The notes under the pieces are model-generated. The model was not told where the DNA came from. It was given only the letters and a program-made list of their open reading frames with translations, and made no database searches. Made by a program: the position numbers and the translations under genes. DNA of 64,000 bases from Profundibacterium mesophilum KAUST100406-0324 (lineage in GTDB: Bacteria > Pseudomonadota > Alphaproteobacteria > Rhodobacterales > Rhodobacteraceae): NCBI RefSeq assembly GCF_009835145.1, contig NZ_APKE01000022.1, positions 1 through 64,000 on the forward strand. Direction: 5' to 3'. Every line of letters begins with the position of its first letter. Positions within the stretch are counted from its first letter, which is position 1. Shown piece after piece: positions 63,113 to 64,000 of the stretch.

Positions 63113-64000
63113 TCTTGAACGCCTGCGCCCCGGCGCGGTCATCGGCATCCTGGGCGGAGGGCAGCTGGGACGGATGCTCGCCATGGCGGCCGCGCGGCTC
63201 GGGCTCGAGGTGCATGTCTTCGAGCCGGGCGCGAACCCGCCAGCCGCCGCCATGGCCGCCACGACCGTGACGGCGCCCTACGAGGATGAGGAGGCCCTGC
63301 GCCGCTTTGCCGAAGGGGTCGATGTCGTCACCTATGAATTCGAGAACGTCCCCACATCGGCGCTCGATCTGATCGAGACGCTGCGTCCGATCCGGCCCGG
63401 GCGCGAGGCGCTCAGGATCAGCCAGGACCGCCTCACCGAGAAGGACTACCTCACCGGGCTCGGCCTGAACTGCGCGCCCTATGCCGCCGTCGACGACGCG
63501 GCCTCCCTGGACGCGGCCCTGGGGCGGATCGGTACGCCCGCCATCCTCAAGACGCGGCGCATGGGCTATGACGGCAAGGGACAGGCGCGGCTGGCGCATC
63601 GCGATGACGCGCCCGCCGCGCTCGAGGCCATGCAGGGCCAGGCGGCCGTGCTTGAAGGCTTCGTCGATTTCTCGGCCGAGATCTCGGTGATCGGTGCCCG
63701 CGGCGCCGACGGGCGCGTCGCCTGTTTCGATCCCGGGGAGAACGTCCATCGCGGCGGCATTCTGCACAGCACCACCCTGCCCGCCCGCATTCCACGGGCG
63801 GTCACCGCAGATGCGGTCCTGATCGCCGGGCGCATCCTCAACGCGCTCGATTACGTGGGCGTGCTCGGCGTCGAGCTTTTCGTCACGCCGGGGGGGCTCG
63901 TGGTCAACGAGATCGCGCCGCGGGTGCACAATTCGGGCCACTGGACGCAGGATGGCTGCGTCATCGACCAGTTCGAGCAGCATATCCGCGCGGTGGCCGG
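63105..64000 (+). CDS. purK: N5-carboxyaminoimidazole ribonucleotide synthase (cut by window end)
   Basis: At least 298 residues of an ATP-grasp enzyme making N5-CAIR from AIR, ATP and bicarbonate. The N-terminal [20 protein letters not shown], the [11 protein letters not shown] block, the ATP-grasp lysine region [16 protein letters not shown] and [18 protein letters not shown] are visible. The missing C-terminus (about 50-60 residues) lies beyond the right edge. It partners with PurE, whose gene overlaps by 8 bp. Confidence 0.96.
   Translation, partial: MSDLERLRPGAVIGILGGGQLGRMLAMAAARLGLEVHVFEPGANPPAAAMAATTVTAPYEDEEALRRFAEGVDVVTYEFENVPTSALDLIETLRPIRPGREALRISQDRLTEKDYLTGLGLNCAPYAAVDDAASLDAALGRIGTPAILKTRRMGYDGKGQARLAHRDDAPAALEAMQGQAAVLEGFVDFSAEISVIGARGADGRVACFDPGENVHRGGILHSTTLPARIPRAVTADAVLIAGRILNALDYVGVLGVELFVTPGGLVVNEIAPRVHNSGHWTQDGCVIDQFEQHIRAVA

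Overview
The window looks like a core chromosomal segment of a high-GC alphaproteobacterium, most likely Rhodobacterales (Rhodobacteraceae/Paracoccaceae). The reasons are the very GC-rich coding sequence and several familiar alphaproteobacterial gene arrangements: ruvCAB followed by an unknown gene, ybgC and tolQRAB-pal-cpoB-tilS-ftsH; priA divergent from fsa-DUF484-xerC; hemC divergent from hemE with hemF beside it; a DacF-type carboxypeptidase with a SPOR domain; and DUF1127, DUF1150 and DUF465 small proteins. I saw no insertion sequence, prophage, CRISPR array or rRNA operon. One tRNA (Met, CAU) lies near the left end.

Layout. 1-421: no gene; two neighbouring inverted repeats. 422-6095: tRNA-Met, the YbbP/YbbA ABC system divergent from a TesA-like esterase, and an FAD-linked 2-hydroxyacid dehydrogenase. 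6095-12531: MFS transporter, hemC/hemE/hemF, an SDR lacking the catalytic Tyr and Lys, an RsmC-like methyltransferase and clpS. 12757-21960: HAD hydrolase, DacF-SPOR carboxypeptidase, the yejABEF peptide importer (minus strand) and a membrane-anchored cytochrome c. 22102-32250: pheA, xerC-DUF484-fsa, priA, a DEAD-box helicase with a long repetitive basic tail, a DUF998 membrane protein and an MFS transporter. 32368-36597: prmA, two small proteins and ruvCAB. 36651-46480: unknown gene, ybgC, tol-pal cluster, tilS, ftsH. 46581-49189: folD and fhs for one-carbon folate metabolism. 49417-50706: a candidate 24-residue membrane peptide, a thioesterase and a PdeM-like phosphoesterase.

50759-58363 is the most distinctive part: a copper-handling island. 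copA and cueR run leftwards from a MerR-type 19-bp-spacer promoter, and copZ runs rightwards. A separate tight six-gene minus-strand operon encodes a Tat-exported multicopper oxidase, four c-type cytochromes (five haem motifs in total, one a cytochrome c' with a Met/Gly-rich insert) and a small His-rich exported protein. CopA would pump Cu(I) into the periplasm, CopZ would chaperone cytosolic Cu(I), and the oxidase with its cytochromes could oxidise periplasmic Cu(I) and pass electrons onward. The last step is inference.

58614-64000: a D-2-hydroxyacid dehydrogenase, an SH3-domain periplasmic protein with a CDF metal transporter, DUF1150 and Hsp20 small heat-shock genes, a DUF465 protein, and purE-purK (purK cut by the window end).

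Start codons were chosen by ribosome-binding sites, overlaps and signal-peptide shape. Functions are by recognition of motifs and gene order; no database search was run.
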